A DNA stretch of 64,000 nucleotides from Lethocerus indicus (GCA_019843655.1 JACDQD010000104.1:7564001-7628000), one strand, 5' to 3'. Shown: positions 1 through 14,071, counted from the stretch's first letter. Notes: a model not told the origin generated them from the sequence alone. Made by a program: numbers and translations.

Positions 1-199
1 AACCCGAAATCGTACTGTGTTAGGATAAATTAGAAGAGGCAATTTTTTAAATGTATGCCAGCCTGTTTAGCACGTCCTAGACTTTTACCCGAGACCGCAC
101 ATTTATCCAAGTATCTCAATAACATACTTCTAAAGAGTAAGTGCGGCTGCCACCTTCTCGACAAGATATTTCATAGGAGAAGTAACACGGAGACGTACA

Positions 200-284
200 C
201 GTAATTCCTTAGTGCTATTAGGGGCGTTGTTCAGTGTTACGCATTGTGGTGTAATTGTTTTGCATGTAGGGTGCAGTTAATATG
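200..284 (+). repeat. Dispersed repeat family B copy
   Basis: In order: CCTTAGTGCTATTAGGGG, CGTTGTTCAGTGTTACG, GTGGTGTAATTGTTTTGC, GTAGGGTGCAGTTAAT. These blocks recur in the same order at 10170-10260. No coding capacity. Confidence 0.65.
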
Positions 285-898
285 AACCAAAAATTAGACA
301 AACATAATCATAAGTTCAAAACCCTTGCGGGATCAGCGACTAGGCCTAGGTAATTAACTTAAATTAAATATATTTATGTTTGGAGGATTAGGCGACCGGC
401 CGGGATCGTGAGTTCTTCCCCGTCTATGCGCTATGAGTTATTAAACAGAAAAGAAAAAATAATTGGGAGCAAGAACCCAATCGTCCTCGTTCTTTAAATA
501 TTGCCGGGCGGGACTAAACCACCCCCTCCGTTCAACCATTCCTCTCCACCCCCCCGTCCATAAGTCGGCCTTACACAATTACATTTATATAATGCAATTT
601 TCTCCCGGGGGGTGGCGGTGCTGGGAAATGAACAAAAAAAATATAGGAATCATTGTGAAAACCGAAAAAAATTAGTCGAGGTCTCTCACACACTCACACA
701 ACAGGGGCGTTACAGCACAGAGTAAGAAGGGGTTGGTTGTGAAGGAAGGGAAGGACGGAGGGGGTGAGCTCGTTACAAATTCTATTTATGCTGGCTGGGG
801 GGTGGGGTGGGGGGCAGAGCAACCCCCTCCCACCCCACCATACCCGGCGACGAATTAAAACGCTACCCAATTTACCGCAGCAGCCCCTTCACAGGGCC

Positions 899-920
899 CT
901 CCCCCTCCCCCTCCCCCCTC
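899..920. repeat. CCCCCT-type pyrimidine tract
   Basis: Three tandem CCCCCT-like units in a C/G-rich island that spans roughly 470-1300. The short frames on both strands there are Pro/Gly low complexity. Confidence 0.7.
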
Positions 921-2789
921 AGGCAGACTCGCACAATGGAATGGCCGGGGCCTCGACCAACAGAGAAAAATAATTGCCTTCATTGTATTATATAAATTGA
1001 GTTTGGGAACAATCATAGTTCCACCCCCCTCCCTTCTTCCCTCCGCCAACCCCCCTCCGCCCTCACTCTCTCGCTCCCTCCCTTAATAAGCTGAACAGAG
1101 AGAAATTCAATATGGAAGGGCGGATTACTCGGGCGGGCCCAGGGCGGAAGGGCTGCCTGGAGCCAGGCGCCTATATATTATTACTTTCCTCCTTAATATG
1201 AGGGGGAGCTGTTTTTAACCGAGAAATATCGACCCGTGAAAAAAGGAACGGGAAAGAGAGCGGGAGGCTTAAATTGTCCCGTTTGTTACGTTTCGGCAAC
1301 GCTCCTGAACCTTTTAGGACCGAACGAACGACAACCGCATAAAGGAAATGTATAATTTACCTGCCATCAAATCGTCTCCCGGAATTCTTAATAATCCTAC
1401 TCGGTAAAGGGAATGTTTTCGTGATATTCATCAATTGAAAAGTATCGCGTAATTATGATTATTTTCTCAGAATAATAGAGTATATTTCGTACTTCCGTTT
1501 GCTATATCATATCGTGGCCACGAAGGGGAATTACTAGAAAATCTTCTTTCCTTACAATTAAATACATAATATAGTGAGGCACTTTACTAAGAATGTCCAG
1601 ATTGCTATTGCGGAAACTCAAGGCCCAGGACGAGGTATTCAAATCATACAAACAAATATCTTACGTAATGAAACGAGTTATAAACCATATATCTTATATT
1701 AAACTGTAAACCCGTGGAGACGGTGCACGCGTGCTACCAGAACAATTTTCAGGATCCCATTTCACGATCCGTGGGAGTAGGGAAATTTTCTCTCTGCACG
1801 GCATCATTTTCCCATCGAGATTTCCCATTAAAACCGGGCCTGGATACCGATGGGCAGGTTAAACTCTTAAATCCAATCGGTTTCCATTCGGAGTTAACGA
1901 GAATTTCGATTGGTAAATCCTCAATTTTGACTTATTGCCGGTCTCTCCTCGCGCAATTACCATGAGGAAGATGATCTCGAGGGCGAAAGGGAAGAGGGAC
2001 CCTTCCCGCATTACACCAATATTACCCGGTGTAAGGTCGGCGGTGTATATGCCCGCAGCTCTCAGGCCCATTACGGTAGGGGCTGCAGAACAAGATTAAC
2101 TGCGACATCATCACCAATTTCTGTCTACATTCGACAATTTGGGCTCGAGTTACTCGACTTCACGCCGTCTTCAGTAACCATTCGATCACTGGAGTTTCTA
2201 TGCAGGACGCCTGCCCCAATGAAGTGTCTTGCAAGCACTTCTTGCAAACGCACCCCATCGGAGCCCTAGACAATAGACTGGCCGCCGAAACATATAAATG
2301 ACACCATTTCACATTTTATATATCACAACAAGATAATACACATGGATAGCGCACGATTACTTATCAGTGTAACATTAAAATATTGAACATAAAAGTGATA
2401 ATACATCACGACTCTGTAAGTATGCTGAAAATAAAATGTTATAATACTGGAAAAAATTTTAAATAAAAAACGAACCAGATAATTAGGTCCGAAGATAACG
2501 AGATAACGATCGATGTTATAATTTATGCTAATAAATTCAGCACGCTGTATAAAATTCTGTTCGGTGGTTCGTTTCAAAGAACTGTTTCTCGACAAAGTGT
2601 TCCCTGTAGTTGTGGCGAGTTGATGAAATATAACAGTGTGTAGATAATGGGGGAATGATTGACGAACTGGCTGCGGTATAATGTTTTATATTATTATTTA
2701 ATACAAATGTATTGCTCGATTTCAAATAAATAACAAAACGCTCTGGAGGATACCAAAGAAGTGTGACAAAGAACAGTTCTGTACAATTG

Positions 2790-3320
2790 GTAATATCGGC
2801 TGGGCGGTGTGTGGGACTCGAAGGACGGCCACCGTGATTGTGGTCGCCGGTGTCGCCGCAAGGTGGCCGGAATGGAAGACGATCTGTGGGCTGTGAGGCC
2901 GACGCGGAACCCCGGAGCCCGTTCACCCGATTCAAATGGAAATCAAATAACCGAAATGGGCATCGAACTCGAAAGAGAGGACGTCGTCCACCGTGTGTAA
3001 ATTGGATCGGGTTGGTCAGTCACCGACCGCTGACTCCATCATTCCCACCCCTCATCCTGCCACCCCGACTATTCTTCCTATTAGGTCGCCCCTCATAGAT
3101 TGGCCCACTCAACTGCGATTGCGGTTTCTCAACCACTCGTTACGGCCTCGTGCAATTATATATAAACTACGGGGGTTAGCGGGGCACACAAGTGCTTCCG
3201 GTCTTTTAAGAAGTTGATCGAAGTTTCTTGAACGTAAAGAAAAACCCTCCGCACCCCTAATAAAGTCCTGAGGAAAGGGAAGGCCCCGGAATATCTGCCT
3301 TCTTTAAATGTGTGGTCTCG
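2790..3320. other. C/G-rich island
   Basis: CpG-rich, with one CTCF-like word. Three + frames and one minus frame overlap, none recognisable. Confidence 0.4.
2854..2870 (+). promoter_or_regulatory. Possible CTCF-like motif, single
   Basis: CGCCGCAAGGTGGCCGG fits the CTCF core with some mismatches, inside the C/G-rich island at 2.8-3.3 kb. No partner site was found nearby. Weak. Confidence 0.25.
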
Positions 3321-5330
3321 AGACTACGAGAAATCAAGATTAATGAGTGCCCTGAGGCGAGAGATAAACAGGATGGAATTAATTATAACAATGCCCCCCA
3401 TTATAATAACAAGGGGCTTGAATATCAAGATTTTGGTTTTCAGCTAGTCAAGTTCGGTGTCATCTAGTAAGACTCCGTTTTTAGAGGACAGTAAACTGAA
3501 CACATTACGGCAAGTAATGTTTTTGAAAGATATAAGTAATAATAAATGTGTGAGTCCCCTTAGAATCAAATGTTGCATTCACTGAGAGTTGTACATAAGT
3601 CCAATGGTAAAAGCCACACGTATATCATATTATTATTATGCATCTTTAATTGTACCTTGTTAATTGTTACAAATATTAGAGTAAAAACGCTGAGCAAGTG
3701 TACAAACTGAAATACTTGTACAAAATATCACTTTTTAACGCCATAAGTTATATCTCGTGCAGTAGATATGAATGCATTGAATTTATATAATACCTACAGC
3801 CACAAGTTTAATAACTCCCCCGTGAAGTTATTTTAGGCTCAGACCAATCGTACCCAGGTACGATTCAATTGATCGTGGCTCAGAATAAAATATATATTAT
3901 AACTTCAAAGTCCTACATAAGTTATTATTCATTGCGAAAACCCGGTGAAGTGAAACAAGACGCCTCACGTGCTGCTGGCACCTGTTCAGTGAGCGCTAAA
4001 TAAAAATCTAAATATAGAGCCATATCCAATATTGTCGATGACGAAAATTCGAAACCGGTCTACGTTACAAGTCAGGGCAGACAAAAAATAAATTACAAAG
4101 AAAAAACGAATTACTTTATACATTTGTGGAAGATAAGAATCCGGTTTACATATTTTGGTGAATTATATTTGGTTAAAAATAAATGGGCCCCTTTACTCTG
4201 TCCCGAAGGAAGACAGTAATAAGAATTGATCCGTTTCAATTATGATAAGTATCTGGGTTTCGTGAACGGCATTTTGAAACATTTAACTGGGCACATTCAG
4301 TCGCATCGGTATTTAGACCGATTATTTAAAAAAAAAGAAAATATTTGACCGATTCAATTATTAATTATCCGCCGTTTTGGAAGAAACAATAGCCGGAATT
4401 GACACGAATTCAGTTTTCGGCGCTTTTTCACGGAGGGCCGTAATTAATATAAGGACTCAGAGGGGGGGGGGTTATAATTACCGGTGGGGGAAGGAGAAAA
4501 GCCCTTCGTCGAAAGTTTAATTATTTGTTTTAAAAGTTTTCTATCTTCCGCGGACGGCGTGTCCTTCCTTCTCTAGGGCAGGTTAAGTTTTAATAATATT
4601 GAAGAAGCCCGCAGAGAGATAAAGTCCCACTCTCCGCCTCGGCCCAACTACCAGAATAGTTAGACTGTGAACGCCGCCCAATTAGCTTAGCCGGCCCGGT
4701 ATTCCACTAACACCTTGTAGAATACTGCTAGAAAATTATCTTGAAGCGCTTCCTTCAACTAGGAATTCTCGCCTAGGTGGATTTAATTGAGAGATTATTT
4801 TTTTTCAGCTTTTACTTTCCTTAATTACCGTGATTAATTAGGAGTCTCGGGTTTTAGATAACCATCTCTGGGGTGGCCTTTTGACCTTCTGTAATTTATT
4901 GTTATACGGAAACTTTGAAATTGTAATAAACTCAGAGCGTGAGTTTTATTTAAAATATTTATTTTTATTTGGCTTTTTTGAAACTATTCTTTTATCTGAC
5001 GGATGAAACATCTGTTTTGGGTTATCGACGTTGTCGGTAGAGATACTTAAATTTGATAGTAATTGCATTTTGAACGACCGGTCCAGTGATCAAATAAGTG
5101 AATGATAACAGAGTTTATAATCACACGATCCAATTTGATAATACAATATATATTTATAATGAAAGACGATGATGGTGTTAGGCTAGAAATGACGCTCGGA
5201 TTTCAGTCAATGCCAATATACTCCGGTTTGTACTACAACAAAAGGTTATGTCCAACCTAATAATTACATTTAAAAATGGCGAACCTAAAAAAATTATTAT
5301 TATTAATGAGTAAGGAGCTGTAAACTGTAA
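3320..5330. other. AT-rich non-coding stretch
   Basis: Many TAATTA words around 4330-4540 and 4790-4850. A weak family A copy lies at 4030-4085 and a G10 run at 4462. No exon seen. Confidence 0.5.
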
Positions 5331-5339
5331 CCGACAGTA

Positions 5340-5780
5340 GTGCAAGGACAAATAAAGAAGGAAAATCCCGAAAGGAGGTTATGGTCAAGAAGAAGCGGTG
5401 GAGGAGGGGTATTGGGAGTGGCTGTCCCGTGGGCCAACACTGGCACTAACACCGACACGGGAGGGGGGCCTCCTCCTCAACCTCCCTCCTTCTTGCGCTA
5501 TCTACATCCGCGATCCATTTTCAATTTTCAAGCCGAAATTGCTTGGGCGAGAGACCCGAGCTGCCCCCCTCGCCACGACAAAGATTCCACTTTGATAGAC
5601 CCCGGGAACGGTCGTGGGTGGCGGCGGCCGGAGGAGGAAGTGGGGTCGGAGGCGGGGGCGGGATGGGGTTAGGGCCACGGCTTTTCTTTTTACTGCCCCC
5701 ATTCTTGTTCACCTGCATTACAGGAACTTCCACACCGACTGCATACTGCACAGGAGCAACAGTTGTCGCCGTGATCATTT
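5340..5780. other. C/G-rich island
   Basis: GGAGG/CCTCC-rich sequence. Both strands are open in several frames with Gly/Pro/Arg-rich translations, as expected from composition. Confidence 0.4.
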
Positions 5781-7771
5781 AAAAAATTGAATATAAATAT
5801 TTATACGGGCCATAAGTAAACCAACGGACGGTTATTTCAATGTAATTTATTCAAGGAACGTAACGATCTGAAACTTGTTCCTGAGGAAGACGTTCGGGCT
5901 TAGGTCCGAGGAATTATTACTTGTCTGTGACAGATAATACCACAGTAAATGAAATTGATAGCTCTCATAACATAACGGGAACAAAACGAAGTCCACATAA
6001 CCAGGGTCGTTTTTACGAAGACCAGTTTTCAGATATCTCTTCAGCCGTACGATAACTTTATATAAATATATATGTACGTATCTGAAATAATGTATTTATT
6101 TATAAAAACCAATTTAAAATAAGAACGCCTCTGAGCCCGAGGGCAGTAGACACGTAGATCTAGCCGGCTCCTGAGGTGTGACAATATTATATCACATATT
6201 TTATCGCGATCTTATTTATTTAAATAGAAAAGAAGGCTCGAACAAAGTTGTAGGAGAGGTATACTCACCTCTGAAGCAACAGTTGTCCACTTTAGCATGA
6301 AGATTATCTTTAAAGAAAACCCCCCGCCTCTCCCACTCCCCAGCGCACAACTTTATGCACTTAGCCACTTTAAAAGATCGTGCTCCTCCACTTCACACTA
6401 CACCACCAGGCGATATAACTAAGACCCCCCCTTTTGTACGAGGCCTTGGCTATCGGATTGATTGTAAAAAGCATGTTGCGGCATATGAAATTTTAAAACT
6501 GACGAATGTTCTGGATGTCTGGAGAAAAAACACGTGTCGTTAACGATGGTAAATAGATAAAGAAGTTATGGCGAAATATATTTGTAATACCGTGTCGACC
6601 CTCGGTTATTTAACGACCGAATCGCCCTCGTCGGTTTCGACTTTCCATCAACGTCAGTAGCTGTGAAAAACGATCGCGGTTTCTCCGACGGAGCATATCG
6701 TTCTATTCCAGTAAGCGCAGTTACCAAATTTAATAAAATTTTTTTCTCTGATCCAGCAAAAAAGAGGAACTCGTTTTCTTCTTGTCGTTGAATTTTGAAT
6801 GGTCAAATACGTAGTATTTGGGACACGGTTATAGAAGATAAAGTCATCATATTACATTCGCTCTGACAATTTGTTTTCTCCCTTAGTGCCAGATATACAT
6901 TACATTGCCCGGTATGGATGTACCAGTATCATTTTGTTAATAACGCAGTCTGTTACTGAAATATTCAGCTTTAGGACTAAATAAACGCACATACCGCAAG
7001 ATATATGAGAAACAATCGCATCGGTGGTGGTATTCCTAAATCTGGCATGAATCCCAAGGAAGACGTTGAGTTATATAGTGGCACAACTCGGACTTCATTA
7101 AAACACTAGTACGATAAATCAAGTAACGTTAACTTTATATTGATATATTGACTAAATTACGCTGGATATATTAGAAATACTAGAGGCAGCAGAATTATCA
7201 ACCGTTTATAAATAATCTTAGAGTAACATAATAAACGAGTGGAACCGCCATCGCAGAATTGTTCGGTCCCAAGATTCCTGTTGCTACAGTTACTGCCCTA
7301 TTAGTATATTACATGATAATTACCCATTACGTACTGTACCTGAATATTATGATTCAACATACGTGAAAAAACATATGCTTTATATCATATAGGCTTCTCA
7401 GACTGAATAATAATAATAATTATTATAACTATTCCCGAGAGGTTTAATCGTACACGGTATAAATTTCCAGAAGGACATTGCAACAATAATAAGAGAACAT
7501 AATGTCCAATAATAATGGGGGGCCGAAACGCGAGTGTGAATTTGCGAAGAACGACCGCAACGGTGGCGGTGGACCGCAGGAGCGGCATGAATGGGAAAAA
7601 AACTCCCCCGGGGCCTTGGGGCTAATACGAGCCGAGATACAAAAAGATACTTTGCGGCTGACAAACCGACTACTGAATTCAGTAGTAGTGGCGAGGTTGC
7701 GGTTGTGGCGCCCCCCTCACCCTCCTCTCACTCACTCCCTCCCTCCGTATCACCCTCTGTCTGTCTGCCTG

Positions 7772-7803
<32 letters not shown>

Positions 7804-9110
7804 TTGGTACGGCCCGAATTTTGATTGGACTCTCGCAAATCGATTCTATACATCATCGAAACGGTACGCACTAAAAATGTACACTTTTTTTTTCAATTAC
7901 CGAAATTTGTTTTTGGACGTCAAACGAAATTGCCCGCTGGAATGCATTCGGTGGCTAACGGTGGTCGTTATGAAACAAAAAAAGAACTATCATCGATTCC
8001 CTCTCCGCTGCCCCGTTTGGTCTTGGGGCTTTTTTTCTGCCATCGATCATTACAACACTACAACAGTTGCAAGTCATAGGCGATATTACATTATTAGAAA
8101 CTAGCGTAGTTCTGAATATTACTAGATTTAGCTCGCATACAATTCGCAAAACTCGTGCATGCTTTGAATAAGGACTCTCATTAATACAGCTAGGAACAAA
8201 TACATGTCAAGTTTTACGCAGTAACAGGTTGACTCCAAACGTCCAAGATGTTAACGAAACCTTATTTAAGGCCGAAGGAATAGGGCTGAAATTTCGCAAT
8301 AATTATGATATTCTAAACCGTGGCTGACCACCCTGTATTAATGACTTCGCAGGAATTCATTTTGCGTCGGTAGAATCCTGTCTGGAGTGTAATACTGAAG
8401 TATTACGTAGGGCGATGTGCCTTACACCACGGGAGGAAGCCTCGTTTTTTTTAAATGCTTTAAACATATTGCGCTCGCTCGACCACGCGATGGAGCCTCG
8501 CAAGTTGGGCACAGCCGGCAGAAATGCTGAGAATTCCAGACGCGGCGTAATGATAATAAGTTGTTATGTGAAGGAGGAAGCGTTTTGAACACTGGGTCAT
8601 ATGGGCGTTGGGTGGAACTGACGGAAGGTTTCGTCACGGCCGTCGGAAACAAAGTGACGGCCGATAGAAATTATCACTAACTATTCCTCAAGGACGTTAG
8701 TGGCCTGAACTAGGGTACAGTATAGTTTCAAGCTGGTGACAGCCGATCTGGTTCCTTATGCGATGTTGCTCTTTTGTCGGCTTCAATTAACTGTATGCAG
8801 GCATAATAGTTTTCGCAATACGGAGATTCTCGGCCGAGCTCCGCCATAGCTCCAGTGGCTGTATTGGGACAATCAACACCAATAGGCCGGACATTGTTCT
8901 GGTCGGCGGTTGACAGGAAGACGACCGGCCTAATAGATATTCCGGTGCCCTTGACTCGCAATCTTCGGCTAGAGTAATTTGAGAAAGTTAATAAGTATGT
9001 GGCTGAACAGAAGAAGGACATCTGCTGTCTCGATTAGTTGAAGTCTAGTCATCTCTGCAAATAGAGACGCTTCTAGAACTATTGCATTCAGACAGTTTCA
9101 AGTATAAACA
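5780..9110. other. Mostly AT-rich non-coding DNA
   Basis: Holds the (TC)13 tract and a small C/G-rich patch at 7510-7760. Near 8320, TGGCTGACCACCCTGTATTA resembles the end of an insect transposon but has no partner. No gene seen. Confidence 0.45.
7754..7805. repeat. CT-rich microsatellite with (TC)13
   Basis: CTGT words lead into a perfect TC run at 7772-7797. The 200-residue + frame across it carries an artificial Ser-Leu repeat from this tract. Confidence 0.95.
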
Positions 9111-9111
9111 A

Positions 9112-9134
9112 GGGGGGGGGGGGGGGGGGGGGGG
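9112..9134. repeat. Poly-G run of 23
   Basis: Twenty-three consecutive G, the longest homopolymer in the window. It is in plain AT-rich DNA, not in an island. Confidence 0.95.
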
Positions 9135-10169
9135 AGTTACCTTATATATTTTTTCTAATTTTTATTTAATAAATAAATAAATTGTACAATGATATCCCAA
9201 TATACCAAGAAAAATAATAAAATTTGATAGTATATTTGTTGTAGTCCGTAATCGGTAATTGACGGCTAACCGTCAATATATAAAAACTGGCACATACACA
9301 AAGTAAATACATTCCCTCTAATGCTTTTTCGATTACTGAAACTATTTCCGCCGAGTCTGTCAACACAGGCCTGGCTCTTATCTGTAAAAATATCGGCTTT
9401 ATTGTGGTTTTAATTATGCGATTGTAGGGACATCGATCGTCACGAGTGGGACATTATCGCCATGCGGTCGTCCATAATATTATCTAACGAGTGGTCTGGA
9501 ATTCAATATTTACGCTCATCGGACATATAATCTTTACAGTGCTGCATGTCCAGTATGATGTCTGCTATTGGGAGCTTTACAAAAATTGGTTACGGATAAA
9601 AGTTAAATTGTTTTTGTGGCCTGATTACTACTAATCGAGAAGAGAAACCGATTTTTGGTGTTTGGTCCAACCCGTGATTTTTGGAATATAATCGTACGTC
9701 AGTTGTTTCACAATACATGCTTAAAATTCATTCCAGTTTGTCTCGAGTTTTCTAATAAGCCATCTCCCGTAAAGTCAATAACGAGCACTCGCTTTCTTTC
9801 AGTACGGCCTTTAAAGCAACGATTACAATCCCGCCCCCCCTATCGCTCTTAACAGTTTAATTCGCCTCTCACAGTTAAACTGAGGCCAATCGAATCCGAT
9901 TTATGACTTCTTTTTCCCTCTACCTTTTTTTTTTTGAAAAAGCGTTCCTTTTACACTCGGTCCGTTCGGTCGTAATGGCCCAATGAAAGAGAGAAAGCGT
10001 GTGCGTGTGTGTGTGTTTTTGTGAAAGTGAGAAAGTTCTGTTTCCATGTACCTACGCTTACGCCAATGGCCACTCATTAATTCCGATTTCTTGGCGCCTC
10101 AAGTCAAAACATCTAAAAAACATGGATTTTCAGTCAAACTCTTCTGGGTGATCGGCAACATTGAAGTGT

Positions 10170-10260
10170 GTATTGTTAATGCTTTGGTACTTGCCAGGGG
10201 TGTTGTTTAGTGTTACATGTCGGCGTGTAATTGTTCTCTACGTAGGGGGTGCAGTTAATG
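10170..10260 (+). repeat. Dispersed repeat family B copy
   Basis: TTGTTAATGCTTTGGTACTT, then GGGTGTTGTTTAGTGTTAC, then GGCGTGTAATTGTTCTC and GGGGGTGCAGTTAATG. Best match to the copy at 200-284. Confidence 0.65.
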
Positions 10261-11861
10261 CCTTGGGGGTTGGTGAGTGGGAGAGAGGAGGGAGTGTGAG
10301 TGGGCCTGTCGAATATTTCGTCGCCGGCTAATGCTAGCCACACCAAAGCACTTCTATATAGCCAGCTCTCGCCCAACCTTAAAACCATAAGCACGAAACT
10401 TCCGATTGCCTTCCATTCCCAGCGCCTAATTTCAAGAGACCCGCTGATTGGCTCGATTGTTCATTGAGAAACGCCACATTTCAAGTGGTAGAACTGTTTC
10501 TCCCTCTTCCCCCACTTCGATTTCAAATACGCCTGGTCATGTCACGTGAATGTTGTACGTATTTGTAGCAGCACAACGCAGAGCATCGCTATTTACTTAG
10601 ATTGCTCATTTGTATACACAGAATATAATTATTTTCTAAAACTATAATAAACGTATAGGGAACATAGGGAAACGCATTTTCATGTACTGTTTTTTAAGGT
10701 CCCGCCTTAAGTACAAGAAAGCGGGGGGCTCCCTAAGTGTTTCAAGCGTATAAACTGCAGTACTGTTACTATATTACTTGAAGAAGTACAGACTGAAGTG
10801 CAGTGTAAATATACTGGTGTACAGGATTGACAGATTGTAATATACGGTATTGGGGTTTTTTAAGTACAATTTATTCCCTATTACACTTCACTACTTTAGA
10901 CCAAAACCAGACTGAAAAACACACGCCAACCAAGCCTAACATATTGCCTAGGCCCCGTGTTGGTCGAACCGAATTTTCCTTCAATTGTAGGCAAATCGCA
11001 GGTATTTGTTTTTAGCATTCAGGATGTTTTGGAATATCGCCAAATGCACAATAGCTTTGTGCTATTGTCAGGTACATTCCGTCAGTACTTACGCAAGTAA
11101 ACTTTCGATGATGCATCTTGTCAGGACTACTACTGAATTTATATATGATTTTCATCCCTTTGTGTTGTTTCCGTCGGTGTTGTAAGTTTAATTGTCGTTT
11201 GGGTTTCGAAATGTTCGTACCCGCGTTTATTATCTGATATATCGCCAGTATCCTTTTTAAAGGCTGATTAGGGGGTATATATAGAGCTTTAGTAATGTTT
11301 TCGTTATTTAAAAAATTGAAATTAAGATTTAAATTAACATAACAATATTTAATTCTGTTATCGTATATATTTGCATACGTCGCGTTCCACCCCGGCTTAG
11401 CATTTCCATCTATTGCAGGCCAATCTCCGTGGGGGCACATTACCGCTTTTCAATCATACGCGATTGAAGCAGCGTCGCGGTCGTTTTGAAACCGGTTTGC
11501 AATCAACGGAAATGCCGCGAAAAGCACATATTGGTTGGTGCTGGTACGCGCGGCAATGAGGCACCGGCACACGTGACCCGACGGTTAGCCGAGCCAATCA
11601 AATCACCCGCCCGTTCCTCCATATATCTGATATAGTCTCATTATGTATGACCATGAATAGAATGCCAAATTCGAAAACTTGACTAATTTACTTGCCGATA
11701 GGAGACAGGCGAAATTAAGAATTCTGTAGATTCATAGTATACTCTGCCGACAGGAGCTTTTCTAGTCTCATAAAAATTATAACAAAATTATCTGGCTGCA
11801 CAATAAATACTTCATAAAAAATACTTCATCGGCAACAAACTTATGTTACCTTACTATATTT

Positions 11862-11908
11862 ACTGACGGAATGCTCTTCACGATGACGAGAATTGAGACC
11901 GGCTATGT
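11862..11908 (+). repeat. Dispersed repeat family A copy
   Basis: ACTGACGGAATGCTCTTCAC followed by GATGACGAGAATTGAGACC and GGCTATG, diverged in the middle. Confidence 0.55.
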
Positions 11909-12067
11909 AATGAAGTTTTTCCATTTTTAAATCATTAATAACCGGAGTAATCTAGGTATTACTGTTAAGTGGCTTTTAATACAACCATCTAACAAGGATT
12001 TTTAGGCTTTGGAATACCTTTATGTGGGCTGCGAAAGTTTGGAATACAGATCGATTTTCTATCTCTT

Positions 12068-12103
12068 CTTGTTGGTTTTATCTTTCGCTAGACCGGTTTC
12101 GGT
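12068..12103 (-). repeat. Dispersed repeat family A copy, right half
   Basis: On the minus strand: CCGAAACCGGTCTAGCGAAA followed by GATAAAACCAAC, matching the right part of the copy at 41911-41977. A + strand copy lies 160 bases to the left, so the two face each other. Confidence 0.65.
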
Positions 12104-12249
12104 TGCGGCAAATTCAATATTGCTATTGAGATTTGTGATCACGGTGGTAGCCCAACGGTAGGAATCACGCTATCATCTGCCCACCGGTTCAATAGTTTTC
12201 CAAAAGTGTCCCTGTCTCACATCCAACCCTCCCACCAGTGGCCGCCCCT

Positions 12250-12760
12250 ACAGTAGTATTCCTCTAATTGGGCGGTGCTCTCCATGGTGTCTGGCAGCCT
12301 CGGGGACCGGAGGGGCGGTAACAATTACCCCGTGTATTGTTAATAACGCTAAAACATAAACCGGCTAATTAAAGCCAAAGTAATTCGCCCCGGGAGCAGA
12401 AGGGGTGCGGGGGAGGGGGCGCCTAGCACAGCCAGCGCACTAATGAACGTCGGGTCGTTAGCGTTACACCCCCCTCCACCACCCCCACCGCCTCCCTACC
12501 CCGCACCACTCAACCCCTAAGCCTCATAATTAGGCACAATTCATGCTATTGTAATTAGACGGCAGGCGGGCGGCCGCGTCCTATATGTTTAGTGCGCACA
12601 CCCATTTTACCAGCACTCACACGCCACACCCCGCCACTTCCCAATCATCCAGAATTGAAATTGGGAATTTAACCCCCTCCCCCCACCACCGGCCACACTT
12701 CAGCCCTACGACTCTCTTACCAGCTTCGACGGAGATGGCACAATCCACTGCCGATATTAA
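12250..12760. other. C/G-rich island
   Basis: CCCCACC-type pyrimidine-rich sequence with TTAAT words. The frame at 12585-12953 is low complexity at its start. Confidence 0.4.
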
Positions 12761-14071
12761 AAATTTCCTATGTAGCGCCGGACATGGGGAACACAGTCGT
12801 AGAGGACACAAGCGTACATTGTCCTGTAAGAAAGCTGAATTTTTCAGTGACCCAAGAGACATATATGTAGTATTCTTTTATATCCTCGTAAAAAGCTCTG
12901 TGGAACGGGGCAAATTGGCCGGGTGTTCGGGAAACGGCGTAAAACTCCGGTAGAGCACAGTACAAAAGGCCTGCGTCCGTCCCCTGGACTGGGTTAAACA
13001 TGTAGAAACTAGCAGCCCCGAGTGCATGGATTCGTGGCCAACGTTCGACGTAAAGATGTTTACCTCGGGTGGAAGGGTGCGAGGGAATGTGCACTCCCCG
13101 GGGGACTAATGTTACTCCGGTAACGGGCGCCCCAGCATCGAGACGCCGCCAGGATGGCTGTTCTGCGCGCCTAAACATTTATACGCGGCCCAGACAAACG
13201 TCGGTCTCCGTTTAAACTATTCATTTCAATATGCAGTACCGCCGGTCAACGGCGCTCCGGATCTGTAAAACGGTCTCGGAAGTACTAGGGCTAAATTGAC
13301 AAAATAGTGAGAACGCATATGATGTATACAGAATATAGAAACGTGATGTTCTTAAAACATCCGAAAAGGTTCACTAGTCAGAATATACTGCCAGAAAAAC
13401 CGGAGTCATGTTTCATTCCTCTTGAGGTTGAACAGAATTTCAATATGAATAACAATAAATATCTTATTTTCAAAACAGAAACTACGTATAAATGTAACGA
13501 TTGCGTCTTAGATAATAGAATGTTGGGTAAATTTCGCGTATTCTGTACAGTCCCGACGTCTATTATGGTGCTATTGGCTCCGAATCGTCTGTTCGCGCTA
13601 TGACGGTTGTTGTGTACGGATTGTTTGTCAATCGGCGGCGGATCAATTCTGTAATCCCGTTTATGATATATCAGTAGGTCCCGAATACAGTTGTAAACGG
13701 GGAGCCCCAATTCCATCTCTCGTCTCTCTACTGCTGGACGGCACGTCATCCCGCAGTAAACTACACGACCCTATCGTCCATCTTCACTTTTCCCATGCTT
13801 GTACTTTGTTTTTTTCCTCTTCTGTTTTTAATTCCCCCTTCCCTATTTTATCGCTATCGACCCGGGCGGTCCTGTGGAAACATTTGCAAGCAATACAAGT
13901 TTTCTACAGTTTTCACATACATATCTGCGGTTGTTATCTGTCCATCTTTTCTATTCTCGAAAGGGTTCTATTCTGAAGGGTTTTACTATACATAAAAAAA
14001 ATATTTTACTATACACTAATCAATATATGCCAATAAATTAATTTGTATTGGTCAATCTTGTTTTAAGCTGG

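Larger units (their letters stand above)
1..2780. other. Non-coding: AT-rich DNA and one C/G-rich island
   Basis: Apart from the family B copy at 200-284 and the pyrimidine-rich island at 470-1300, I see no gene signal. Short frames are chance. Confidence 0.5.
9135..12060. other. AT-rich non-coding DNA
   Basis: Contains a family B copy and, at 11440-11630, a CpG-rich patch with CACGTGAC and GCCAATCAAATC (E-box and CCAAT words) and TATATA at 11622. This patch could be a promoter, but no exon is visible beside it. Confidence 0.4.

Noticed and set aside
7502..8104. 200-codon + frame
   Set aside because: It runs through a (TC)13 microsatellite giving an artificial Ser-Leu repeat, and overlaps other frames with no recognisable domain.
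11012..11440. 142-codon minus frame
   Set aside because: Asn/Ile/Lys-rich as expected of AT-rich chance frames; no recognisable motif. The CpG-rich CCAAT/E-box patch beyond its start is the only reason to look again.
12768..13178. 136-codon minus frame
   Set aside because: Overlaps a plus frame, begins in island DNA, and shows no domain or splice structure.
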